DNA of 16,881 bases. Origin: Chloroflexota bacterium (GTDB lineage: Bacteria > Chloroflexota > Anaerolineae > B4-G1 > SLSP01). The notes below the pieces were generated by a model. That model was not told where the DNA came from. It saw only the letters and a program-made list of their open reading frames with translations, and searched no databases. Positions 1 to 5,513 of this stretch are shown one piece after another; positions within the stretch are counted from its first letter, which is position 1; each line of letters begins with the position of its first letter. The stretch covers positions 1-16,881 of the forward strand of contig JAKJAB010000032.1 in NCBI GenBank assembly GCA_022707725.1, in the 5' to 3' direction. The translations under genes were made by a program, and so were the position numbers.

Positions 1-36
1 GAAGTGCTGGATTGTGATCCAGCACAAGCAGAGTAA
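1..36 (+). CDS. C-terminal tail of an upstream gene (possible oxidoreductase alpha subunit), partial
   Basis: The first frame reads 11 codons (ending AQAE) and stops with TAA at 34-36, 12 bases before the start of the beta-subunit gene. In ferredoxin-dependent 2-oxoacid oxidoreductase operons the alpha subunit normally lies directly upstream of beta, so this may be its extreme C-terminus. Nothing in 11 residues proves it. The same bases form a perfect 9-bp hairpin, which also allows this stretch to be intergenic. Confidence 0.35.
   Translation, partial: EVLDCDPAQAE
4..25. repeat. Perfect 9-bp inverted repeat (hairpin)
   Basis: GTGCTGGAT (4-12) and ATCCAGCAC (17-25) are exact reverse complements around a 4-nt loop. 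No T-run follows, so it is not a typical intrinsic terminator. It sits just upstream of the ribosome binding site of the beta-subunit gene and may be an RNA structure at the junction, or chance within a coding tail. Confidence 0.5.
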
Positions 37-48
37 GGAGTAGGGAGT

Positions 49-837
49 ATGGGTATACAGGTTAATATCCCGGAAGATATGGAGTTGGTATACAGTTATC
101 CGGCGTCGCTGACGGCGCGGAGCACGCACTACTGCCCCGGCTGCACGCACGGCATCGTTCACCGGCTGATCGCGGAAGTGATCGACGAGTTGGGCATTCA
201 GGGGCAGACGATTGGCATCGCGCCGGTGGGTTGCGCGGTGCTGGCCTACGACTACTTCGACATGGATTTCGTCGAGGCGGCGCACGGGCGCGCCCCGGCG
301 ATGGCGACCGGCATCAAGCGCGTCAACCCCGATAAGATCGTCTTCACCTACCAGGGTGACGGCGACCTGGCGGCGATTGGCACGGCGGAGATCATCCAGG
401 CGGCCAATCGCGGCGAGCTGATCACTACGATCTTCATCAACAACGCTATCTACGGGATGACGGGCGGGCAGATGGCGCCCACCACATTGGAGGGGATGGT
501 CACCACGTCGTCGCCCGGTGGGCGGGATCACCTCCTCGCCGGGTATCCGGTGCAGATGTCCGAAATCCTCGCGGTTATCCCAGGAGCAGTTTACATCACC
601 CGCGAAATCGTCGCCGACATTCCGAGCGTCAACAAGACCAAGAACGCCATCAAGCGCGCGTTTATGGCGCAGATTGCGGGTCTGGGATTCGCCTGCGTGG
701 AAGTGCTCTCCACCTGCCCCACAAACTGGAATATGGATGCGTGGAAGGCAATGGAATGGGCAAAGGAGACCATGACGCAGACCTTCCCATTGGGCACATT
801 CAAGATGACGGACGCGGTGAAGGCACTGAAGGCGTAG
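49..837 (+). CDS. 2-oxoacid:ferredoxin oxidoreductase, beta (TPP-binding) subunit
   Basis: This is the thiamine-diphosphate subunit of a pyruvate/2-oxoacid ferredoxin oxidoreductase. The complex decarboxylates a 2-oxoacid to acyl-CoA in the cytoplasm and passes electrons to ferredoxin. The protein has 262 residues, as expected for separate beta subunits. A CPGC motif (C29-C32) near the N-terminus supplies cluster or fold cysteines, GDGDL starts at G103, and N131-N132 followed by IYGMTGGQ complete the TPP/Mg motif typical of the family. The sequence around CPGC (HYCPGCTHGIVH) resembles the branched-chain (VOR) or 2-oxoglutarate (KOR) type more than the pyruvate type, but the substrate cannot be fixed from sequence. 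An AGGGAG ribosome binding site precedes the ATG. The gamma subunit follows 9 bases after the stop, so the two are co-transcribed. Confidence 0.92.
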   Translation: MGIQVNIPEDMELVYSYPASLTARSTHYCPGCTHGIVHRLIAEVIDELGIQGQTIGIAPVGCAVLAYDYFDMDFVEAAHGRAPAMATGIKRVNPDKIVFTYQGDGDLAAIGTAEIIQAANRGELITTIFINNAIYGMTGGQMAPTTLEGMVTTSSPGGRDHLLAGYPVQMSEILAVIPGAVYITREIVADIPSVNKTKNAIKRAFMAQIAGLGFACVEVLSTCPTNWNMDAWKAMEWAKETMTQTFPLGTFKMTDAVKALKA

Positions 838-846
838 GAGGTCACT

Positions 847-1389
847 ATGAAACATGAGGATATCATTTTCGCCGGGTTTGGGGGACAGGGCGTGCTCTTC
901 GCGGGACAGTTGCTTTCCTACGCGGGCATGGCCGAAGGCTTGCACGTGACCTGGATTCCATCTTACGGACCGGAGATGCGCGGCGGCACCGCTAACTGCA
1001 CCGTCATCCTTTCGGAAGAGGAAATCGGCGCGCCCATCATTCACCATCCTACCATTGCGGTCGTTCTCAACCTTCCCTCGATGGAGAAGTACGAACCGCT
1101 GGTCAAGCCAGGGGGATTGCTGATCGTCAACAGTTCGTTGATCCCGATGTCCACCGAGCGCCAGGATATACGCAGTATCGATATCGCGGCCAGCGATATC
1201 GCCACAGAATTGGGCAACCCGCGCATGGCCAACATGGTCATCCTCGGCGCACTGATCGGCGCGACCCAGATCGTATCCTTGGAGACGGTCGCACGGCAGC
1301 TCGACGAACACCTCTCGCAGCGCCAGCGCAAGTGGCTGGAGCCGAACATCGCGGCGCTGAAGAAGGGGGCGGAACTCGGTAGAAGTTAA
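847..1389 (+). CDS. 2-oxoacid:ferredoxin oxidoreductase, gamma subunit
   Basis: This 180-residue protein is the gamma domain of the same oxidoreductase. It contributes to the CoA-binding side of the complex and to assembly with alpha and beta. The diagnostic glycine-rich segment GFGGQGV lies at residues 10-16, and the family signature SYGPEMRGGTANC follows at about residues 38-50. Length and motifs match stand-alone gamma subunits (KorC/VorC-like). A strong GGAGG lies a few bases before the ATG, and the gene begins 9 bases after the beta-subunit stop. No delta (2[4Fe-4S] ferredoxin-like) subunit is found downstream, so it must be upstream of the window, elsewhere, or fused to alpha. Confidence 0.9.
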   Translation: MKHEDIIFAGFGGQGVLFAGQLLSYAGMAEGLHVTWIPSYGPEMRGGTANCTVILSEEEIGAPIIHHPTIAVVLNLPSMEKYEPLVKPGGLLIVNSSLIPMSTERQDIRSIDIAASDIATELGNPRMANMVILGALIGATQIVSLETVARQLDEHLSQRQRKWLEPNIAALKKGAELGRS

Positions 1390-1412
1390 GGTTTCTTGAG
1401 TTGCACGATTGT

Positions 1413-1493
1413 TGTCAGCAGATCGAGCAGATGAAGCAGATTTGTCACTTATAGCGGACAAAAAATCTGCTCAATCCACTTAATCTGCTGACA
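1413..1493. repeat. Long imperfect inverted repeat between convergent genes, possible bidirectional terminator
   Basis: TGTCAGCAGAT (1413-1423) is exactly complementary to ATCTGCTGACA (1483-1493). The inner arms also pair, with AGCAGATTTGTC on the left and GACAAAAAATCTGCT on the right, around a loop near ACTTATAGCG. Within each arm a short unit containing AGCAGAT recurs at about 8-10 bp spacing. It fills most of the gap between the plus-strand gamma subunit and the minus-strand MFS gene, where a shared terminator is expected. The repeating unit suggests a genome-wide intergenic repeat rather than a simple terminator. Confidence 0.6.
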
Positions 1494-1511
1494 GAAAACT
1501 AAACGCACAAC

Positions 1512-2717
1512 TCACAATGACGGATTGTCTTTAGGCAACTTGAGCACGGCAAAACCAGACACCGCCGTGACTACGCATCCCACGTAGAAGGGCAGGTTCA
1601 ACGAGGTCGCGCCGAGCCAGCCTCCCACCGTTGGACCAATGGCGTTGGAAAGCGATGTCGCCATCGTGTCCAATCCATACGCGGCGCCGGCTTTTCCTTC
1701 CGGCGCGCAACGTCCGATGTAGGCGCTGACGATAGAGAGCGTTCCTCCCACGGCCAGCCCGATGAATACCTGCGCGATCAACAGCATCCAGTACTTCGTT
1801 GCCAGGGCTTGGATGCCGATCGCCCATGCGAGGATGAATGTTGCGATCAGTAGCGGCGCGCGTCCGCCGTGCCGGTCGCCCCAGCGGCCTACGAACGGCG
1901 CGGCAATCGCGCTGAAGATGCCCGAAACCGTCGTCAGCACGCCGGCGGCTGAACTGAGGAACGTGCTGTCCGGCAGCATATCCTGTACGACCAGGGGCAA
2001 CAAGGGCGAAGAGATTTGCAGCCCCAGACGCAGCACAAAGCGTAACCCCAGCACCAATCCCAACAGCGAACCGGCCAGAAGTGTCGTCACTTCGAGGCGC
2101 GCGCGTTGCACGAGCGACCCCGATTGCGAGGCGCGTTCCACCGGGGTGAAGTCTTCCTTGACGATAAAGAGCATCAGCAGTCCGGCGAGAAGTAGATAGC
2201 CCGCCGTCATCCAAAACGTGGCGCGGTAGCCGAGCATATCGGCGACGAATCCGCCCGTGCTCGGCCCCACGAATTGCCCCAGGAAGATCGCCACTTGCAG
2301 TTTGCCTAACGTCTCACCGAGCCGGTCGCGCGGCGTGGTGCTTGCCACGAGCGTCGTCGCCGCCGCCACCGTGCCGGTAAACACGCCTTGCAACAGCCGC
2401 AAGATAAGGACGTGCTCGACCGTTTTCGCAAAACCGACCAACCCCATCAGCACCGCGCCGCCGAACATCGCACGCATCACCATCAACTTGCGCCCGTAGC
2501 GGTCGCTGAGCATCCCCCAGATTGGCCCAAACACGGCCATTGTCATTGCCGGCGCGGAAATGATCAGGCCGCTCCAGCGAGCGACCGCGTCGCCGCTCAC
2601 GCCGAGGTCCTGGATGTAGTAAGCCCACAGAGGGCCGGTGGCGCCAAACCCCATCAACGCTAAGAATTCGGCAAACCACGTACCCCACAGATTCCGTCGC
2701 CATCGTTTCGTCGTCAC
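1512..2717 (-). CDS. MFS transporter (DHA1-type, probable multidrug exporter)
   Basis: This 401-residue membrane protein has about 12 hydrophobic segments, the usual size for the drug:H+ antiporter branch of the major facilitator superfamily. The cytoplasmic motif A is clear in the first half (GMLSDRYGRK, residues 68-77), and its weaker counterpart is in the second half (GRWGDRHGGR). These features indicate proton-coupled export from the cytoplasm; the substrate cannot be told. The start is a GTG with AGGGG 7 bases upstream; no ATG lies nearby. A perfect TATAAT box lies about 50 bases upstream. It is transcribed in the same direction as the RiPP and ATPase genes, but a hairpin and its own promoter set it apart. 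It could export a product of that block; nothing in the sequence shows this. Confidence 0.85.
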   Translation of the reverse strand: MTTKRWRRNLWGTWFAEFLALMGFGATGPLWAYYIQDLGVSGDAVARWSGLIISAPAMTMAVFGPIWGMLSDRYGRKLMVMRAMFGGAVLMGLVGFAKTVEHVLILRLLQGVFTGTVAAATTLVASTTPRDRLGETLGKLQVAIFLGQFVGPSTGGFVADMLGYRATFWMTAGYLLLAGLLMLFIVKEDFTPVERASQSGSLVQRARLEVTTLLAGSLLGLVLGLRFVLRLGLQISSPLLPLVVQDMLPDSTFLSSAAGVLTTVSGIFSAIAAPFVGRWGDRHGGRAPLLIATFILAWAIGIQALATKYWMLLIAQVFIGLAVGGTLSIVSAYIGRCAPEGKAGAAYGLDTMATSLSNAIGPTVGGWLGATSLNLPFYVGCVVTAVSGFAVLKLPKDNPSL

Positions 2718-2767
2718 ACTATAGCCCCTGTGGCTTGAGGTAAGAGCATGGTATGTTCACGGTGGGC

Positions 2768-2773
2768 ATTATA
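2768..2773 (-). promoter_or_regulatory. -10 box of the MFS gene promoter
   Basis: On the minus strand this reads TATAAT, the full sigma70 -10 consensus, and it would place the transcription start about 40-45 bases before the GTG start. The -35 region at 17-bp spacing (TTTCCC) is poor, so the promoter may need an activator or be weak. Confidence 0.45.
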
Positions 2774-2800
2774 GCACGGGTGGGGGGCCGGGGAAATACG

Positions 2801-2830
2801 AAAGGCCAGATCGGTGGTGATCTGGCCTTT
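2801..2830 (-). terminator. Intrinsic terminator hairpin, 12-bp perfect stem
   Basis: AAAGGCCAGATC and GATCTGGCCTTT pair perfectly around a 6-nt loop (GGTGGT). The stem is flanked by A residues on one side and T residues on the other, so it can act in both directions; the longer T-run (5) is in the plus orientation. The only gene pointing into it is the minus-strand coiled-coil gene ending at 3110, and it lies just before the MFS promoter, which suits termination between two minus-strand units. Confidence 0.6.
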
Positions 2831-3109
2831 TTGCAAGTAAGTTGGTTGATGCCGGTATGTGCTGTGCGTATTCCTCAGTTGAGGTTTGCAGTGTGTTCCT
2901 CGGTCGATCAGGAACCTTATTCTGCCATTTGCGTTCATTTTTCCAGCCTGGCGTTCCAACTCGGGTTTAGTGTTCGTTGTTATCTCAATTAGCTTATAAC
3001 TTACCTCCTGTTGACGTACTTGGTTAAGGTGCTGTGAAAAGTAATCGTTGACAGCGTGTTATCTTAACTTTGCACCTCCTTTCCTGAAATGCTTTATAAG
3101 TGTGGTCTA
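2831..3109. other. Gene-free stretch with two orphan Shine-Dalgarno-like sites
   Basis: I see no supported gene between the coiled-coil gene and the terminator at 2801-2830. On the minus strand the stretch contains GGAAAGGAGGTGCA (3072-3085) and CAGGAGGTAA (3001-3010). Both are close to ideal ribosome binding sites, yet neither is followed by an ATG, GTG or TTG that opens a reading frame. The two sites share similar flanks, each followed by AGATAACA. This could be remains of small genes, a duplicated leader, or chance. Confidence 0.4.
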
Positions 3110-3718
3110 CTATGGCGTTTGTGAGCTTTTGTGTGATCCGCCGCCGTTGCCTGGTTGCACATCATATTGCTGAGATAGCGTCCGCCAGATCTGGGATAGC
3201 GATTGTTGTTGTCGGCGGAGGCTGGCTTGTACAAGTCGTGGAGAGGATGGAGGATTTCGCCACAGACGCCTGGTGACGCCTAGACTGAGGATGACCAACG
3301 AGAGTCCGACGCTTGAGGTGATAACAATCGTAACGATATTGGTCAACCTGAGTTTGAGTGCTGCCATTTCCTGAGCCTGGCGAATTTCCTCTTCGTGCAT
3401 TCTCTGGGTTTGCTGCAGCTCTTCTTTAAGTTGCTGAACTTCAGCCTGGTGCAGTTGTTCCTGCTGCACCAATTCTTCACGTAACTGTAGAATCTCGGCC
3501 TGTGTTTGTGCCTCACGCAGTACCTTGTACTGTTCGGCGTCCACAGCATTCTGCTCGGTGATGCGCTGTGTCTCAACTCGATATCTTTGGGATTCCGCCC
3601 AGCTTGAGAGCGGATTGATCAGGTCGGATCCGACCAGAGCGAGGCCAATGATCAATCCGCAGATGACCAAGAACGTCACAATTCCCAACCAGCCTTGTCC
3701 TGATGTCCCGCCATACAT
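3110..3718 (-). CDS. Small two-helix membrane protein with long coiled coil, function unknown
   Basis: I do not recognise the family. The protein has 202 residues from the ATG at 3718, which is chosen because GGGAGG lies 7 bases upstream. A longer frame from a GTG at 3754 has no such site. Order of parts: a first transmembrane helix at about residues 11-31; a Gln/Glu-rich heptad region at about 42-120 predicted as coiled coil; a second transmembrane helix at about 127-148; and a basic, Ser/Gln-rich tail ending in a Gly-rich segment. With two membrane passes the coiled coil lies on one side and both termini on the other. It lies 250 bases downstream of the radical SAM terminator and carries a possible extended -10 (TGCTATAGA, with its -10 at 3794-3799) of its own. 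It could be a sensor, a scaffold or an export partner of the peptide system, but this rests on position only. Confidence 0.7.
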   Translation of the reverse strand: MYGGTSGQGWLGIVTFLVICGLIIGLALVGSDLINPLSSWAESQRYRVETQRITEQNAVDAEQYKVLREAQTQAEILQLREELVQQEQLHQAEVQQLKEELQQTQRMHEEEIRQAQEMAALKLRLTNIVTIVITSSVGLSLVILSLGVTRRLWRNPPSSPRLVQASLRRQQQSLSQIWRTLSQQYDVQPGNGGGSHKSSQTP

Positions 3719-3914
3719 ATCGCGCCTCCCTTTACGCATTTCACTTCTGAACACTCGCTGAACTCTTGTTGGCTAGCCCGCCGTCCTCAACTGTCTATAG
3801 CATACACAAAACAGGGGAGAGACTCCATACCCCTGATGTGAAATCCAGACCAAACCTTCATGGCAACTGGCTGACATATTTGTTCCAATGTGAAATTACA
3901 AATCTGAAAGTGTG

Positions 3915-3948
3915 ACAAAAAAAAGGACAGGCGCTCGCCTGTCCTTTT
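3915..3948 (-). terminator. Rho-independent terminator of the radical SAM gene
   Basis: AAAAGGACAGGC (3921-3932) pairs perfectly with GCCTGTCCTTTT (3937-3948) around a 4-nt loop. On the minus strand the stem is followed by an uninterrupted run of 8 T residues, a textbook intrinsic terminator. It starts about 20 bases past the radical SAM stop codon and closes the precursor/maturase unit. Confidence 0.9.
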
Positions 3949-3968
3949 ACTATGTCAATGAACGTCAT

Positions 3969-5192
3969 CTATACGGCGTCTAACATTCCGAGTTCCCAGA
4001 GTTCCCCGAGCAGATCTAGCCCTGGTTGTCCGAATTGTGCCGCTAATTCCGCGAAAGACATGGCGCCGTCGCAGGCGTTCACGACTTGCCACGCTTCGCG
4101 CGCGACTGGGAGAACGTGTCCTTGACCGAGTAAAGCGTATCCAAACTCTTCTTCACGGATGCGGAAGTTGCGCAGTGGGCGTACACTGGCCGGCAACTCC
4201 TTGATTTCCTGCGTGGGCGCGTATTCATCTAGTGATAGGGGTTCACCTCGCAAAGGATCGCGTCCATCGGCGCGCAACTCCTGCACGGCGCGACAGCCGC
4301 CGTGGCAAACGGAATAGGCGGCGCAGGTGATACATTCGGCGGGCATCAGGGCGCGCCAGGCGTTCATTTTGTCGCTGCGCCAGAGGTCGTACATTGAGTG
4401 TTCGTGGAGGGAGCCGATGATGGTAGGTGAGTGGTTACAAGGACGCACGTTGCCCCAGGGATCGATAGTGGCGTAGGCGACGCCGGCCAGACAGCCTTCC
4501 GAATCGTTGAGGGCGAAACATTGCGGGACACCGATGCCATACTTGACACGCACGTTCGGCGATGGCAGATCTCGGATAGTTCGCAGCGCCGCTTGCAGTT
4601 CGTCCAAAGTCGGCTCAATGTCTGGCAAAGGCGCTCCTAAATAACGGTTAAAAGCAACGCCTTGAACTCCCAGGTCTTGCGCCAGCGCGACCACGGCTTC
4701 GATCTCATTCCAGCTATGGTATGTGATGATGGCGCTTAGCATAACGGCGATGCTGTTTTCTATAGCCAACCGCGCGTTGGCGATTGTCTCTTGAAACGAA
4801 CCGGCGACTCGAGTGAAAGCTTCGTGACTGGCGGGCACAGCGCCGTGAAGAGAGAGCAATAATCCCACCTTGTCGCGCCGCTGGCTCAACGATTCTACAA
4901 AGCGCTTTGGCATAGGCCAACGTCCATTGGTGAAAACGGTCACAGCGACGCCGTAAGAAAGCACGTTATCGAGAATTGTGAAGAATTCAGGGTGTAGCGT
5001 CGGCTCGCCGCCAGAGAGGCGCACTTGTACGGCTTCGGGCAGGATATCCGCCAGCAATTCCGCCCAATCCTCTGCCGTTTTCACCGCCGACGGACGGGCA
5101 GCAGCATAGACGTTGCTGCAACCAGGGCAGCGGTTGTTGCATGCCGGCGTCAGTTCTAACGTGTAGATCGCCGGCACAGACAGGCACAGCAT
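3969..5192 (-). CDS. Radical SAM/SPASM peptide maturase with C-terminal PqqD-like domain
   Basis: This 407-residue enzyme is predicted to modify the small peptide encoded just upstream by radical chemistry. The radical SAM core starts at once: CNNRCPGC (C18, C22, C25) binds the SAM-coordinating [4Fe-4S] cluster, and GGEP is at 61-64. The SPASM domain is complete in its main spacing: C234-x12-G-x4-C252, then C287-x2-C290-x5-C296-x3-C300, with C225 as a possible further ligand for the two auxiliary clusters. From about residue 340 the sequence resembles PqqD-like RiPP recognition elements, the domain that binds leader peptides (FGYALL..., WQVVNACDGAMSFAELAAQF). The ATG overlaps the precursor's TAA by 1 base (TAATG), so translation is coupled. 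The modification type (thioether, C-C bond, other) cannot be read from sequence. An anaerobic-style housekeeping role such as MoaA or anaerobic sulfatase maturation is unlikely given the fused PqqD-like domain and the adjacent peptide. Confidence 0.9.
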   Translation of the reverse strand: MLCLSVPAIYTLELTPACNNRCPGCSNVYAAARPSAVKTAEDWAELLADILPEAVQVRLSGGEPTLHPEFFTILDNVLSYGVAVTVFTNGRWPMPKRFVESLSQRRDKVGLLLSLHGAVPASHEAFTRVAGSFQETIANARLAIENSIAVMLSAIITYHSWNEIEAVVALAQDLGVQGVAFNRYLGAPLPDIEPTLDELQAALRTIRDLPSPNVRVKYGIGVPQCFALNDSEGCLAGVAYATIDPWGNVRPCNHSPTIIGSLHEHSMYDLWRSDKMNAWRALMPAECITCAAYSVCHGGCRAVQELRADGRDPLRGEPLSLDEYAPTQEIKELPASVRPLRNFRIREEEFGYALLGQGHVLPVAREAWQVVNACDGAMSFAELAAQFGQPGLDLLGELWELGMLDAV

Positions 5193-5380
5193 TATTTTCG
5201 TCCCAGACAGGCGCAGTCACAATCCAGGGAAAGCTGTTGCACTTTGCGATTGTGGCTTTCCACTTCACTAGATAGAGATGGCGAAACTGTATAGCGCCCC
5301 ACTTTGATCAACGACTTTGGAGAAGAGAAGTAACTCAAACGGAAGTCGAGGGGTTTATTTTGATACTGTATGTGGTCCAT
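5192..5380 (-). CDS. Putative RiPP precursor peptide, 62 aa, C-terminal CxCxC
   Basis: This short gene is supported by its signals rather than homology. AAAGGAGGG lies just upstream of the ATG, a consensus TTGACA/TATTAT promoter precedes it, and its TAA shares a base with the start of the radical SAM gene. The peptide has a polar, mixed-charge leader of about 50 residues, with an aromatic patch (LSYF) and a Ser-rich middle. It ends DCDCACLGRK, with all three cysteines (54, 56, 58) in one alternating motif and a basic tail. A cysteine-bearing C-terminus beside a SPASM/PqqD-like enzyme is the arrangement of sactipeptide, ranthipeptide and related precursors, where the core is modified and the leader binds the PqqD-like domain. 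I know no family with this exact core. The alternative is a small iron-sulfur or metal-binding accessory protein. Confidence 0.75.
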   Translation of the reverse strand: MDHIQYQNKPLDFRLSYFSSPKSLIKVGRYTVSPSLSSEVESHNRKVQQLSLDCDCACLGRK

Positions 5381-5392
5381 AACTCCCTCCTT

Positions 5393-5422
5393 TTGTGACT
5401 TTATCGTGAACTCTCGTCACAA
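5393..5422. promoter_or_regulatory. Palindrome at the transcription start of the peptide operon
   Basis: TTGTGAC (5393-5399) and GTCACAA (5416-5422) are exact inverted repeats separated by 16 bases. The site spans the predicted transcription start and the short leader before the ribosome binding site. It could be an operator for a dimeric repressor or a 5'UTR hairpin that stabilises the message. The half-sites resemble CRP/FNR half-sites, but the spacing is too long for those. Confidence 0.4.
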
Positions 5423-5450
5423 TAATATCACAGAAGGAAAGAGGTGTCAA
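5422..5450 (-). promoter_or_regulatory. Strong sigma70-type promoter of the peptide/radical SAM operon
   Basis: On the minus strand TTGACA (5445-5450) is followed after exactly 17 bases by TATTAT (5422-5427), 11 of 12 consensus bases at ideal spacing. The predicted transcription start near 5415 leaves a leader of about 35 bases before the precursor ATG. It makes the RiPP cassette an independent, probably highly expressed unit. Confidence 0.8.
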
Positions 5451-5471
5451 TAGAACAGATGTTTATAACGT

Positions 5472-5498
5472 AAAGGACGACTGTAATTGTCGTCCTTT
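5472..5498 (-). terminator. Hairpin ending the ATPase operon, probable terminator
   Basis: AAAGGACGAC (5472-5481) pairs perfectly with GTCGTCCTTT (5489-5498) around a 7-nt loop, 15 bases past the stop of the TPR ATPase. On the minus strand the T-run after the stem is short and interrupted (TTTACGTTAT), so termination may be partial. Read-through would join the ATPase genes to the peptide cassette. Confidence 0.65.
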
Positions 5499-5513
5499 GC
5501 GTCGTAAGCAAGA

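Noticed and set aside
2714..2959. Minus-strand 81-codon ORF whose TGA overlaps the MFS GTG start
   Set aside because: It runs through the terminator hairpin and the TATAAT box, has no ribosome binding site at its ATGs, and its composition does not look coding.
3969..5380. FxSxx-COOH RiPP system
   Set aside because: The peptide does not end in FxSxx but in CLGRK with a CxCxC motif; only the pairing with a TPR ATPase is similar.
5393..5422. CRP/FNR binding site
   Set aside because: The half-sites TGTGA and TCACA are 18 bases apart rather than about 6, so a classical site is not supported.
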